The notes: generated by a model from the letters alone, not told the origin. DNA of 64,000 nt from Psettodes erumei (GCA_016785225.1 JAFBJZ010000357.1:1369501-1433500), one strand, 5' to 3'; counted from the stretch's first letter, positions 48,127 through 61,908 are shown. A program made the numbers and translations.

Positions 48127-49094
48127 CTGTGTTGGCGTCGCCGTCCTCCCCTCCACACTGTTCCACAGAAACGGAAAGACAAGATAAACATGCGTCCTTT
48201 CACAAAAAAACCTCGGATATTACAGTATGCACCAACGTGACTGGCCGTTCAGCCAATGATAGATAACATTTGACTTTATCATACACAATAGTTATGCCCC
48301 ATTAAAACGTGTTTAGATAAAAACAGGTTTTAAGACCAGACGAGAAAAAAGTAGAAGCCATTGTTACAAACACAGCACCATGAAACATCAACGTCACCGT
48401 GATGGGGAACTTAGGAACATCCAGAAGGAGCAACTGAAAGGAGTATGCAAGAAAACAAAAATACATAAATGCGTGTTATATAAGTGACCTCAGTTATGAA
48501 ATTCTGAGGCTGTCATACTTAACTATCAGCTACACTCTTCATGAATATACAGAGGCTTTCTCTCACTTCCCTCAGCAAAGGCGTGGCCTAAATCAAAGCG
48601 CGCACATGTAGATAATGCAAGTATTCCAAATGTACATTAGATAAATAAATCACCACTGCATTGTACAGTAAGCATCAGCAGTACTCTTTGTTTTTTTCCC
48701 ATCTGTTCTCACATATACGCGCCATGCAGCTGCTCGTCTTTTCAAGTAACTTTGGTTGGTTCTAAACTTAGAGATGAGCTCTCTTTGTGGACCAGTGTTA
48801 ATGTGGCTCCAGACGCTGGACGTAACGGCCATCAGGAGCTTTCTAATTAGCCTAATTTACTCATCCTGCTGTGTGCTGTCAAGTGGCTTGAACTATTTGA
48901 ACTCCAAAGATATGGTAGGCACAGCTGCCTTCTCTGATTTAGTGACATCATGAAGTATTGCAGCGAAGATAAAAGAGAAAATATGTTTTCTGGCTGCGCT
49001 GACAGGAGGTCGGAACCATGATAGTGATGCTCTGGATGGATATTAACATTCAAAAGGATGCCACTTGAGTTCAGCTCCGGGCTTACTTCTCATT

Positions 49095-52000
49095 TCACTG
49101 CAGCGGGGAAGCCTTGGTCGGGATCATGATCCTGGAATCCATGTGCTGAATGAGCGGAACTGGGGAAAGGTGGAACAGGAACGACAGAGAGAGATTTTAG
49201 TGTGTCCTCATAGTTTAAAGTCTATCTGATATTGATCAGGTTCAACAGGGTCTTTAAGTGACTAAAAAGCTCAACGTGCTGTTACTCAAGACAAATGCTT
49301 AAAAAAATGAGAAAAAAAAAGTTTCACAACTGTGTTTGAGAGGGGATTTTATTTCTGCTCACCAGTGTAATATACCACCTCGTGCCAGCCCTCCTGCTGC
49401 CAGGCAGCATTCCTCGTGTCTTCTCTGGACTGAAGGTCTTTGTAAGCTGAGATCAACAAATCACGCACATTTTAATACCGCTCCTGAGAAACAGAGTCAA
49501 TGCACTGCAACGCGCTTATTTACTTATTTACAGTGAGGCAGACATGGAGCAACATGAGCAACCAATAGGAGTTGTGTTTCTGGCTCCTCTCTTTTTTTCC
49601 CCTCTGTGTTTGGTCTCTACCAAGTCTTGAGGAAAGAAACCCTCCTCTCTTGAACTTCAAAATGCTCTGCTATGTTGACCAGCTGTTTGTTGCTGGGCAG
49701 GTTTAGTACAGGCGGTACATCAGAGCTTTCTCACTGATCAGGGCTGTCTGCTAAGGCCGTGAGAGAGGTGAGAATGAGAAAAGCAAAACAGTGAGCTGAC
49801 AGAGGTAGACTGCATCGTGATAATTATGTGTGGGTTTAATCTCTCCATGCTGCTTTGTTCCCATTAGTCATACTCAACTGATCCATTGCTTGTTTAAAAC
49901 TATCAATTAGTGCAACTTTAGGTCTAAATACTATGAGCAGAACATCTACAGAGTGAAAGTGTCAGCGTGTGGGACCGTACCCCAGAGGTGGTGAACCATA
50001 TAGAGGTTGCCGATCTGTGAGAAAAACCCTCCCACTGCTTCTCTGTTGTGCTGGCGGTATCCAATGGCCCTGGCCCTGCAGACAAGAACAACATTGGCCA
50101 AAAACACTGGCATAACAAGACCAGCCCTGCATACACACACACGGGAGATATCTGACCAGTCTTCCAAAGAAGAATTTCAACATCATCTCTGAATTTACTC
50201 TGGACTGTTTTTAATGTCAGCTTAATGGCAATTGTCTTCCATTGCTGTGATTATCCATAACAAGATCACGTCCAAACATAAGATATGATGCCATAACTTA
50301 CTGTATGCATGTTTCTGAATCTTCACACTGGCAAAGCCAATGTGAAATGAGCAGAGTGGGGGTGTGGGGGCTGTTTAAACTTCATTAGGTATTCCCCAAG
50401 AGCAAACAAGCACTTAGTGAAATCATAACACAGCTATACATCCTCAGTTCTTCATGTTGTTGTTACTTGAAGAGTTTAAGCTCTCAGCTCCACGGATTAT
50501 ATTGACATAGCTCTAAATTGCTTTACTTGCATTATCTGCACAACTGTTGAGGTTTATTCAAACACAGCTTGGTTAAATTAAACATAAACGCAAACATGAT
50601 TGGAAAAAATTTGCTTGACTTGTCATTGAAGGTGATTTTTCCCACCATATGTTTATTTACGCATTACATTTCTGCTTTTTCTTAAGCAGGATGTGAACAT
50701 GAAGCCTAAAAGCAGAAACCCCCCCCGCTAATTATTCAAGGGTTTTATATTATATTTGCAGATAACATGATGCACACGAGGATTAGATAACTGTATGAAT
50801 AATGACTATCGATACACATGTTGTGACATGCAATTCAGTGGATGTCGTGACACCTGACAAGTACAAAGACCAACACAGAAATCCAATACAAAGCTATCAG
50901 AGGAAACAAAAATCCATGGAAGTCATGTGCATCTTCATTTTAATCAAGTGTGTTGCACAGACTGTTAAATGCTGACCTGCAGGCATCAGCAGACGATGCA
51001 GCGGCTCTTTAAAGGCTCATTATACGCAACTATTGTGGTCACGCATTTGTAGTGCACGATATTACTCTTGAATTTGGATCTTGGCTTGAGAGCGTGACAG
51101 TGCGGCTTCAAAACGAGGCCTCTCTGTGGAATCGCTCCTCTTAATGACAGTGTGATGAGGAAGGTCTCATGTAGTGCAACTGTTCTGTAACTACAGTTCA
51201 GTGAATCAAATGAATTCAGGCTGCCTTACCAGTAATTACCCCACTCGATCATGGTTCCTGGCTGCAGGAAAGAAAACACAGAATTCTTTATTACAATAAA
51301 ATATATATAATTCAGAGCTTTCCAGGCAAAAGATGGATATCACACACTCTTCTTCTTTCCACAGTAAAGAGCATTAATGCAAATGAATGGTGAAGATGTA
51401 ACTCAGGTATTTTGTCATGGTAAAGATAAGCTACAATAGCAACTACACCCAAAGTGTTCCTCAATCATTCTCTGGTGCTTAAGGCGAACGAACGCCCTGC
51501 TGTTCCTGAGATGTAATCTCAGTCTGCGATGAGGGATAATAGCGTGCATTCATCATGTGTCACGCTGATCTCGAGACAGTTTTGCCTTTCAGATTAGGAA
51601 CGACTTAATCTGCAGCTGGCGGTGTGTGCATCAAGCATTACGTAGGACTAAATCAAGCACTGCTGCAGGCTAAAATCATCAGCTGCGTCTCCATGAGTAA
51701 ATACTAATTGTTTCTGGGGTGGTCCAGTTGAAAAACGAGCAGCAAATACTGACTGTGGACGCGCCATCATCCTGAATGCAGAAGATTTCTGTGAGGGCGG
51801 CGGCACAAAAAGTAAAGCATGTGACTCTGGGAGCTCATCAGTTTAAGTGGGAAAATGTGAGCTCGGAAAGTGAAACAGTAACATTCTGCTTATCTACAGA
51901 CTACCTGCGACAACTGCAAATGCCAACTTTGGCAGTGAGGTCAGCGGCGGCTGCAGAAGCCATTCTTAATTTAGTTTACTGTGTACACACGACATCTCTT

Positions 52001-53125
52001 GCATTTGTTTCTGTTGCTCTTCCTGGTGTTCTTCTTTTCAGGGGATGTGGGGGGGGCTTACCTCAGCCAGGAGGTTTTGTGTCAAAGATGTTGCATAATG
52101 TACAGACTGCAAAACACTTGCAGACAAATTTTGTGATTTTGGCCTACATAAATAAACTGACTTGACTTGAAAATCAGGGCACTTAACTCAATATATGCTG
52201 TTACAGCCACGTGGGGTTCTTAACTGTTTAGATTTCTGGGTAAAAGAGCTGATTATGTTTGGTGAAGGCATGAGGAAACTCGTTATCATCAGCAACACTG
52301 CTAATGATAAGATAAACGCTGGCGCCGGTACTCACCCTGAGCTGGTAGGACCGGAGCTCGTAGATGTTGGGGCCCTCTCGGGGCACGGGCTCGTTCCAGA
52401 AGCTGAACTCCAAGAGGAGCTGGTTCCTGCGAGACAGCAGCATCTCGCCCCGCTCCTTCCTGTACGCCGTGAACTCCTGCCAGTGGACGGACACCGATCA
52501 ATGAGACTAAAGCATTGTACAGGGGCGTCACAGCCGAGATGCACGCGAAGGAGTCTTCACCTTGTTCTGTCGGAGCTTGTTCATCACCTCTGTTAGAGCT
52601 GGGTAGCCACCTCTGTACCGCCACAGATGAACTGGTGAAAAAAAATACATGATTAAATGATTTAAATTATAAAGAAAAAAAAAGAACATCACTCCAGCCA
52701 TCAGACTCTGTATACTGCACTCATCTCTGTGAAAATGCTGCTACATCCTGACAGATGAAGATTTGAGCTGGTGAGACTGTGACAGTCACAGTGTGTACAG
52801 GTTATAGATCATTTTTCAAGATGAGTCTAGTTGTTTGTTCACCATCCAACAAGCAATTCATTATTGGACTGTTGGGCAATAGTTAATGCAACAATTTAAT
52901 ACAATGTAGATGTGCGCATAAATGAATACAGATATTCAGTGATCTCTATGTTGATATTAGTAATCCTACCAGCCTGGTCTTGTTCTCCATACCAGGTATT
53001 CCAGGTTCCCACCAGCTCACAGGGGTAGTACTTATCAGCGTGGATGGAGGGCAAAACGTCCTCACTGCGATGAAGGAGAAACTAATTATACTCAGATGCA
53101 GTGCACACTGTGTGGTATTTATATG

Positions 53126-53171
<46 letters not shown>

Positions 53172-54278
53172 ATGTATTATGGTCACATGTCTCCTTTGGC
53201 AAGTCCCAAGTTAGTCCCTAACTAAAAGTAAGTGGCCTCCAGGCATCTTGGGTATGAGGAAGGCTGGACTGCTCAGGACTATTTTTACTCAACATGGCAC
53301 AACACTAGTTGACCCAGTCTCATGCTACGACGGGCGGCACGACTTCTGCTGAGCTACAGGTCACATGGTACACGGTGCACATGCTTAGACAATAGCGTGA
53401 AATAACACTCACCAGAGTTTGTTGTATGCATCCAGGCACTCGGGCTTCACATTATGGACTGAGAAGAAAGTCTGCATTTGAAAACAATCTCACCATCTTC
53501 ATTATGGTTGAAGTACAAATCGAAAGAAGGCAACTTACACTGAATTTTGTAGAGGTTGCTCTCCTCATTTTTGGTCAGCAGGTTGGCGTGTGCATCCTTC
53601 CTGGGATCGACTTTCCTCACAAACAGGGATTTAAACCAGCTGTCCTCTCTTTTTCTGCTGCTTGACGTCGTCAACCCCCTGCAAGCACACAGCAGTCATG
53701 GTGAAGCCTGACAAGACGTCGCGTCACTTCAGGCTTACAGCAGTGAAAGACTTTACAAGCGGGAAATGTCAGTCACTGCTGCACATAATGCAGAGATAGT
53801 GATGTACATGAACTGCAGGGCAGGGCAGGGCAGGACATGGCTTATATATAGCATCTATCAGAGGGCAGGCACGTTGACTTTTGCGTTAAAGTATCAAACT
53901 GACCTTGAACATTTGAGATGCCCAGTGACAAAAGATGACAGAAACTTGTATGCTTTAACCTTTACCAGCAAACACACGCTACGTAAATCTTCAATGCCCC
54001 GGAATAAACAAGTGTTAAAAGTGCAGCTCCTGTGTTAAATTAAAGCTAAAGGCCACTGAGGACTGGTTAGCAGTTAAGGGGCTAGCATCCCCGGGCTCAT
54101 CGTAGGCACATCACAGACCCGCTGATAAAAACCCCCACACACAACAGTCAGCTCCACACACCGCAGAGATAAACCGTGAAGCCCACCTGCTCCAGAGGAC
54201 GAGCTGTCCGGCCGAGCGGGCCCTGCCTTTGGCCCGACCCAAGCCTCCGCTGACTCTCTGAAGGACTCCAGTCGCCAT
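49095..54278 (-). CDS. nipsnap2: NipSnap homologue 2 (GBAS), complete, 10 exons
   Basis: NIPSNAP1 and NIPSNAP2 are mitochondrial proteins that, on damaged mitochondria, recruit autophagy receptors. Exons in transcript order: 54187-54278, 53539-53678, 53413-53458, 52970-53064, 52561-52631, 52336-52476, 51230-51261, 49981-50075, 49363-49446, 49095-49159. All are in phase, 286 residues, the same length as human NIPSNAP2. The N-terminus MATGVLQRVSGGLGRAKGRA is Arg/Gly-rich without acidic residues, like a mitochondrial presequence. Conserved blocks: REDSWFKSLFVRKVDPRKDA, ELVGTWNTWYGEQDQA, LLEFSFWNEPVPREGPNIYE, GTMIEWGNYW, GGFFSQIGNLYMVHHLW, and C-terminus RIMIPTKASPLQ. Two NIPSNAP (dimeric alpha-beta barrel) repeats cover the mature part. 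NIPSNAP2 is preferred over NIPSNAP1 because it neighbours psph, as in human. Confidence 0.95.
53132..53168. repeat. (AT)n microsatellite in nipsnap2 intron 3
   Basis: About 18 perfect TA units, self-complementary and so able to extrude a cruciform, 68 bases upstream of exon 4 on the minus strand (intron side of the acceptor). Confidence 0.95.
53817..53837 (+). repeat. Short (GGCAG)n tandem repeat
   Basis: Four near-perfect GGCAG units in nipsnap2 intron 1. Confidence 0.85.
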
Positions 54279-54429
54279 CTTCCACTGTGCTAATGCACAC
54301 GGAGCAGAGGCTGTTCCCACAGCTGACCACAGGGTGGCGCCGCAGCCCCGCAGCGTTCCTTACAACCACAATCCTTCTCTCAAACTCCTTTCACTTTCAA
54401 CGAGTCTCTTTCTGTCTAACTACTACTGC

Positions 54430-54430
<1 letters not shown>
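54279..54430 (-). promoter_or_regulatory. nipsnap2: Probable nipsnap2 promoter
   Basis: Stretch just upstream of the start codon with GGGGCTGCGGCGCCACC-like CpG-containing sequence on the minus strand. No TATA box. Assigned by position. Confidence 0.35.

Positions 54431-54463
<33 letters not shown>
54431..54463 (+). repeat. (ATT)n microsatellite
   Basis: Eleven ATT units, continuing as ACT units to about 54472. Confidence 0.95.
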
Positions 54464-54465
<2 letters not shown>

Positions 54466-54472
54466 TACTACA

Positions 54473-56944
54473 CCACTGAAACATTAAGAAATGAAACATT
54501 AGAGATAATGATAACATGAAACAACAGTGTCAGACAAACTGTCAGCCAACAAGAATGACTGTCTTGCAAACGTTATGGTATTTTCTCGAAAAATACTGAT
54601 AGCATCAATAATGATGAAAATGGCAACGAAAATGTTTTGTTCCATAATAACATGAAACCTGGCGTTCATGGTTGTTCAATGTTTCCCAAAACACGCGCCA
54701 CCATTTGAACAGGTGGAGGCGCTACTATTCAATTCTCTTTTAGTAGCAACTTAAGTGAGTGACCGACAGACCACTGTCGAGACACAAAAAATACCATCAG
54801 ACTCAGTAGTGAACATGATACAACATGATACAAACCCGACTTTAAGTCTGCGATGAGAAGTTCTGGAAAAGAAGGGAACGGAGCAGTGAGAGTGTTTAGT
54901 GGTCAGTGTATCTCTATATCCAGTCTTTGTATGAAACCTATTACCCATGCTAGGGCCATACATAAGTGTGACTGGTAAAAGAAGGTGTTGTATATAAAGC
55001 TGCTAAAACTAGCTAAGTCTCAGGGAAATACTCTGTTAACTATCAGGAAGCATTCTTAGATGTTAAAATGATTTTTAATGCAGAACTTTAACTTGTGGAG
55101 TATTGGTACTTCTACCTAATTAAAAGATCTGCTGAGTACTGAGTGTCTGAGTTAATTCTTGTGGGACAATTTATCTTTTTATCCTTAAATACTGATAGGT
55201 GAGCTGAATTTTTGTGTGATTTGAAGTCTTCAGGAAAAGCACATCAGATCTGTATGATCCAGTTGCACACGGATGATTGAGAGGGTGATAGGATTGCAAC
55301 CATGGTGGAATCCAGTACAGTTGAGATTGATTGAGACTGAGTGACTGTGAAGATTTTGGGGACCATATTGCTAAAGCCTACTTGGCTTTAATAGAAAGAC
55401 TACTTACCACCAGTGGAATTCAGAAACTATGGAGGGATTTGTTTTAAGTTTAAAGACACAAATCATAAAGGAGTGTTTTCTCTGTGAAACATTTTTGAAT
55501 AACAAAAGGGAAAAATGCGGATATGTCTGGGAATTTCAAATATGATAGTATCCACTGAAATTTTGCTCTTTTCGTTAGGAAATTTATCAGAGTGGTTGAT
55601 TTTATGAGGGAGACATTTTGATATATTACACATTTTGCCTATTTTATTTGTGCATTTGATCAAATGCAGCCATGAACATAAGTGTTGATGTTGTAATGTC
55701 CAGTATTGTCTCATTTTGATATCAGCAGACTACAGCTTGTGATTTTGTCAGCATTCATCTGAAGGACTTGATCTGTATTTTTAATGAACTTAGTTGGACA
55801 AGGAATATTTTCACAAAGGGCACATTTTTATTAATGGAAGAAGTGACATCAGCTTTTTAACAAGAACTCCAGTTTCACTCCTCCAGCAGAAACTTTACGC
55901 TACCTCATTATTGGTACAGTAAAATGTGTTTTGTGTGGAGCCATATCACACTTTGCACCTATTTTGTCTTTTCTCTTTTTAGTCAGAAGCAGAAAATCTT
56001 TCAGTTCTGTTGATAAAGTTTGCATTTTTATGTGCATCTTAAAGTAAAATACAAAGGTCATATCATCAAAGTACATGTCTTCTGTGTCGTTATTGCCAGT
56101 GACCTTAACATCTTTCTCATCAGTGGAAACTTTGCAAGGGATCCCACAGGGCTCATTTCTAGAGCCTAACCTTTTCTTTCTTTGTGTTCCACCTTAAGTC
56201 AACATAAACTCACAGTGAAAACCTTCCACTAATGAGCTGTTTTCATGTTCAATGAAAGCAAATCTTATATAGTTTAACAAACATTCCCAACTGAAGGTCA
56301 ACCTACCAGCTTTTCATAGAGCTCGTCTTCCTCAGCAAATGTAGCTATTATGACATTATCTGCAGCATTTGTAGCACTTCTTGTTCATTTTGGCTTAAAA
56401 TGAAAGCTCATTCTTGAACTTGGAAACAATTGTTTGCCAAAACAAACCCAACTCCAAGGTGCACTTTGTAGCTTTTCACACAGTGTCCAACCATATCACA
56501 CACAAAGGTTCCCATTTCCAAAACAACTGAGCAACCTTCAGACCATATGATACGGTTGAAAGCTTGGAAAAAGCCCTCCATTTCCAATGTCAAGAATTAA
56601 CTTTTATGTTTCATTCAAATCTTAAATTGGTGCACTGTATATTTCAGTAAAAACTACACAATCAAAGTGTTCTAAAACTTTATTTAGTGTAAACAAATAT
56701 GGTAGATCTGAACTTTTAGAGTGCTGTATATGAGTATGTACACAACTGTATGAAATAAAAATTCTTTCATCTTCATTTCTATAGTACAAGTCTAATTTGG
56801 CATTTCCCTGCAGCTCTAAAATCGCGTACAGTCTACTCAGATTTCATGTTTGGAGACAATGAATTTCTCTAAACCAAGGCTTTGAGAATAACAGCTGTGA
56901 AAACAGCTGATGTGAATAGTCCACTAATGCGCCAGAAAAACATG
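54473..56944. other. Intergenic, A/T-rich, no gene seen
   Basis: Only short open frames without recognisable motifs. Confidence 0.5.
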
Positions 56945-57182
56945 CACAAGCTCAGATCCTGTGGGATTTCCAGATCCAGACTTCAAGACTGATAAACTGG
57001 TGATGGCTAATCAACTATAGATTGAGGTGGTCAACAAACAGCAGAAGAAGGCAGTTGTGATAGATGTGCTATACCAAGCAACAGGAAAGAGAATCAAGAT
57101 GTAAGGACATGAGAAGCTTGAAACACATCATGAAGAAGCTTAAATATTACAAAGGGCAGAAAGAGGAGCAAGATAGCATGGC
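56945..57182 (+). mobile_element. Old fragment of the R4-like element (nuclease domain)
   Basis: Degraded plus-strand homology to the nuclease region of copies A and B. It starts at the equivalent of AQILWDFQIQ, passes through a NQ..I.VVNKQQKKAVVIDV-like stretch with stops and indels (for example TAG after the Asn-Gln codons), and ends in a lysine/glutamate-rich stretch equivalent to KYQGLKEE. At DNA level, CAGATCCTGTGGGATTTCCA matches the copies almost exactly. It is far older than A and B and is directly followed by a TCTA-rich simple repeat. Confidence 0.75.
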
Positions 57183-57194
57183 CCTCAAACTGTG

Positions 57195-57259
57195 TATTTA
57201 TCTATCTAACTATTTATCTATATAACTGACTATTTATCTATTACTATCTATCTATATAA
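57195..57259 (+). repeat. Degenerate (TCTA)n simple repeat
   Basis: TCTATCTA units interrupted by AACTAT and GACTAT, directly downstream of the R4-like fragment. Confidence 0.8.
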
Positions 57260-60200
57260 AATCTCTTTAGCCCAAATGGTTACAATCCAAGTCTGTTGTA
57301 TACAATATGTCTTGGGCGGACATTCAGCAAACTCATTTTATCTGCCAAATTATCTAACCGGCTGTCTTTCCTGTTTCCTTCTCCCTGCTCTTATTATCTT
57401 TGGCTTTACAGATATGGTTGCTGTTAAAAGCAATCCAAGAAATGCTGGTGGACTTGTGAGAAAATACTTATTCTTATAGTCTTATGGCATATTCTTTATA
57501 GTCTTCACTCCATATCTTGACTTGACACTGAAGTGAATAACTATAGCACTACTGCATATAGTGACACAGAAAGATTTAAAATGTCTGATCTAAATAGATT
57601 AATATCCAGGAACAAGATTGTGTTTATATTTTGATAAAAGAAATATAGATAGAAGAATTACCAGTGTGGCCAAAATTAAATGTTCTGGACCCACAAATTG
57701 ATGACTGATAAACCACAGTGTCTCATGCTCATTCATGTTCCATGTTTTTGTTGTCTAATTACAAAGGAACACTGTACACTTAATGTAGGTTTCCATATTC
57801 TTGTGCTACTGTATCAGGTGGGAGAGCACTCGACCATACTGAAAAATACACCATTGCAAGTGATGTTAGTCAAGTTATGTCAAAAATTAATCTGCAAGTA
57901 AGTTCAATTGCAGCCATTAAATAAATGTAGTGCTGTGAAAAGTACAATATTTTCCTTCAGTGGAACTTTACTGGAGTAAAAGTATAAAGTTGTATCAATT
58001 TGAAATCCTTAAGCACATCAAAATTGTTCCAGTTTTCAAAATGCTACAGTATACATATATAAAGAATTTGCACAGTGGTTAAAACAATTTTATACAGCAT
58101 TGAAATTACTGTGAAATTAATGCACTTACAAATATAATTCTATATATTTATTAATCTTATATGCTGTCGATAAAACTTAGTTATATCTACTTAATTACAG
58201 TGTATATAATGAAAGGGGTTAAATGCAACCCACTGTTCACTTTTAGATCTCCTCATGTAAATAACCTACATTTTAACCAGTGAAGAAGAGCTAGCTTGTT
58301 TTCTTTACAAACATTCCCACTGGTTATGAACTACAGAATCTTACAGCTGCTGTGCTAATGCCCTGTAGGCCAGCTAAATTCCCATACTGAGATTAATCTG
58401 TTTTCTCAGCCATGCACTCACTGAACAACTGATGATATTATTTACACAACCTAACAACTGAGTAAAACTGTCATTACTTAGGAAGGCAGAACCAGAGTAT
58501 GTGACAAACTTGAAAACATATTGGAAGCACACAGGGCAGGGTTGAAACTTTTTAAATTATACAAATGTGAAAATGAGATGTATTGCTGGAGTTGTTGAAA
58601 TCCACTTCTCTGTTCTAAATTACATTTTACAGTATGAAATGCCCCTTGCCCTGTAAATTCATGCTGTTTCACTGCTAAAGAAAATATATCCACCATGCTA
58701 TATTTTGTCATATTTATTACAAATATATGTTATCAACACTATCTATTTAACTTTTGCATTCAGAAGTTGTGTCTCTTCTGTCTGCATAGTCTCTGGCTTG
58801 TGTGATACGTTTTTATCAGTCCAATCCCTCAATCAGCCTTTGAGAGACAGCGTCCTGGGAAATAAAAGATTCCTGTGTACTCACTGTGGTATTTCATGAT
58901 GTTGGACTCTACCCTTTCTGTCTAAGCTGCTGCAGCATTGCACTCCTTCTCCACAGAAATACTCAGACATAAGGTCAGAGGTGTGAATGAAAAATTAAAT
59001 GGGCAGTGGTCATGGCCAAGAATAAGATTTTTAAGAGGGCAAGAACAGCTTTCTTGAGCTATGGTCTTCTTTCACCTATGAGGTGTTTGTCTGGAAGCAA
59101 TTTAGCCTTTACATCATTTCTTAAGATGCACAGAAAGGTAAGCATAGATTGCAGCAGCGTTTTCATCATACATTACAGGAACCAAGGTCCATCCACTGAT
59201 TTAAATTGTTTGATGAAATGGCATGAAAAAGAGCATGGGCTGTCTTCCCACTGCTCAGCAATGGCCATGTGTGAGAGAATGTGCTTTTTGAGATGTGATG
59301 GATGAATTGTAGGCCCAAATATTTTCTCTCCTTTGTCCTGATGTGGTATTTCAGACCACATGTTTTCTCATGATTTTCTTTGGAGAGGTTGACAGTTTGC
59401 TATAATTAAATCAATCATTATATCATCTGGCCCATTGCAAACTGGAAAAACACAACTAGTATCTATTCAGTCATTTTTGTAATGCTTTTGCCAAAACAAA
59501 GGCATGCAAATGCTTTGTATTCTTTTTAAAATGATTACAAGTTGGCTATATCACAATAAAATACAGTGGAATGTAAAATATTTCTCACAGTGGAACATCC
59601 TGGATTTTTACCCCACAGAAAAATGTGCAGCTATATCTGCTGTCAGTGATGAGTCATTTATTCATTTTCCAGATTTTTTTCCCCTTCAGGGTCACCAGAG
59701 ACCGAGGCCGATTACTTTCATTACTGCAATGACCTTATAGCCCCATTGGGACAAGTGAAATTTTTCAGAACAAATAAGCTATCTGCAAAGGCTGGTTATA
59801 AATATGACTGGCTTATTATCTGATAATGATACTTTTTTTATTTAATGCCATATCCCACTGCTTCCAACTGTTGATAGTGATTTTTCAGTTTGCTCTCTAT
59901 ATTGTCATTATGCTAAACATATAGAAACGAATGAATAAATTGAAGAGATTATCAGCTGCAGTCTAATATAAAAACTAATACAGCATAAGATAATCATTTT
60001 CTTTTTGAAATCTACAGTACATACAAGTCAAACTAAAAAAGTAACACTCACACCTATCTTAGATCTGTTAGTGTCAAAGCATCAAGGCTATGATATTCAA
60101 GTCAGGGCAAATGCAAGATTAAGACTATTTTTATGTTAATCATTTCACAGGCCCAATACACACGCAATGCTACCAGTTGTGTCTCAATGTCTAAACTTGG

Positions 60201-60410
60201 TTCATGAATTGAAACCTTTTTTGTGCTGAAGACTTTTTTCCTTTTATGCTATGCAGAACAGTCTGGAAGTATCTTCAAGTTCAGTCCAGTTCATTATGTA
60301 TTATGATGAAGAAAAGTATGAAATACGAAGAACTTGATATATATTGTATTGAAAATTCTTGAACTACCAAAAAGTACATACAATTTGACTTTCACTCCAC
60401 ATTTTCAGTG
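57260..60410. other. Intergenic, A/T-rich, no gene seen
   Basis: No exon-like block recognised. Open frames are short and unlike any family I know. Confidence 0.5.
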
Positions 60411-60800
60411 CAAGGCTAGGACTATGGTGTGGAGGAGATGGCTATGGGCTTGGCTGATGGCAGTGAATGGCTGATGTCAGGTGCAAACTTGGGAGCTATA
60501 ATGGTGCTGGAGGCAACGGCAGAAGGAAACTCTCAGGCGGGCTGGGGAGCCAAGGCACGAGGCGCAGCACACAGGAAACACTAGAGAATGATCACAAGAG
60601 GTAAAGGTGGCCGAGGTTCACTACCTCATTGTAGACTGAAGAATCTGGCATTGAGGAAAGCCATGGGATTGTAGTGCAGCTGATGAGATGATTGGTGGCA
60701 GGTGCGGAGCAACTCCGGCGTCTCAGGTGAGTGAGGCTGAGCCTACAACCCGTGCACACTCAGACACACACAAGAGCAGCACACGGACACAGGGCAAAGA
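60411..60800. repeat. G/C-richer island, possible dispersed-repeat or LTR fragment
   Basis: About 390 bases clearly richer in G/C than both flanks, with phrases such as GGCACGAGGCGCAGC and GGTGCGGAGCAACTCCGGCG. The composition and the sharp return to A/T-rich sequence suggest an inserted element, possibly part of an LTR, but no coding motif or paired terminus was found. Confidence 0.3.
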
Positions 60801-61869
60801 CACAGTGCCTCACTATTTATTAGCATCAAATTTTTTCCCGTACAGTACAAAGATTGTTGAGATCATTGTGTCTGTGTGTAACCAGGCCCACAATTAATGT
60901 AGATATTTTTTTTAACCTTACTTAATTTTTTCAAAAAAATGTATGCAAAACTGTTTGATAAATATACTACACACGAGCAGCAGACAATAGAAGTGAATAG
61001 GTCAAAGTGTTGCTGTAAAGTGCAGTGCTTCATCTGAGGTTGTCCTTGGCAGTCTGGTATATCTGTGTCTAAAGATTAGGTTAGGTCAAGGTGGTAATCA
61101 AAAAGCAGAACAACTTAGACCTGTCGCTATAAAGGCCAGAAATAAGATCTCAGTGGAAAATGTTGGCAGTGTACTTTTGAGGTATTCAGGTCTTCATCAT
61201 ACATAACACAGATGTGATGCTGCACTGAATTTCCCCTGCACTTTTAACTAGACGTGAGAAACATTCCATTTTTGACCTCTTTAAACAAGAAAAGGTACAA
61301 CCTCACAGAAGCTTTTCTTAAATAAAGTTTATATAGATAAATAAGCTGCTTTAACACAAATTTATATGATTACTGATGTTAATACTAAATTTGTATTGCA
61401 GCTTTTACACACAGAATCATCACTGATATGTAGTAATTGTACTACATATAACATACGTAATATGTAGCAATTCACATAAAAAAATAGTTAATGAATATGG
61501 AAAATTACTCATCTGTGCAACAGAAAGCAGGTGGATGGCATTATGAATGTTGGAAAAAATGAGTTACGAAACTGGCTGTCTTTCTTTCACTGATGCCAGA
61601 AGCAAGCACAGTGATCCTGTTAGGTGGGAATGAGTGGTAGATTAAGATACAGTGAGAAATTTACAGTAACCTGGACAAATATATTATACTAGCCATTTTT
61701 TGGTTGCTGCCCTAAAGAGATGTAGCTATTATAAATCAAGTGTCTGTGTGCCACTTAAACTACATGTAATACAGGTTGTTTGTATGCTTTTTTAAAACAC
61801 AACATTAACAGATTTTTTTTAGATTATTTTATAGCGGAGGTTCAGGATACATATTGAGATGCCTTATGC

Positions 61870-61908
61870 TTAGTTCCTAGTTCCTAGCTTACTTCCCTAG
61901 TTCCTAGA
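61870..61908 (+). repeat. Tandem TAGTTCC-type repeat
   Basis: Four partial copies of TAGTTCC or CTAGTTCCTAG in about 40 bases. Confidence 0.75.

Noticed and set aside
51776..52165. 129-codon plus-strand frame in nipsnap2 intron
   Set aside because: No motif, and it lies opposite a well-supported gene.
59640..59710. TTATTCATTTTCCAG...CTTCAGGGTCACCAGAG resembling a common fish repeat end
   Set aside because: Similarity is only to short phrases from memory, too weak to call.
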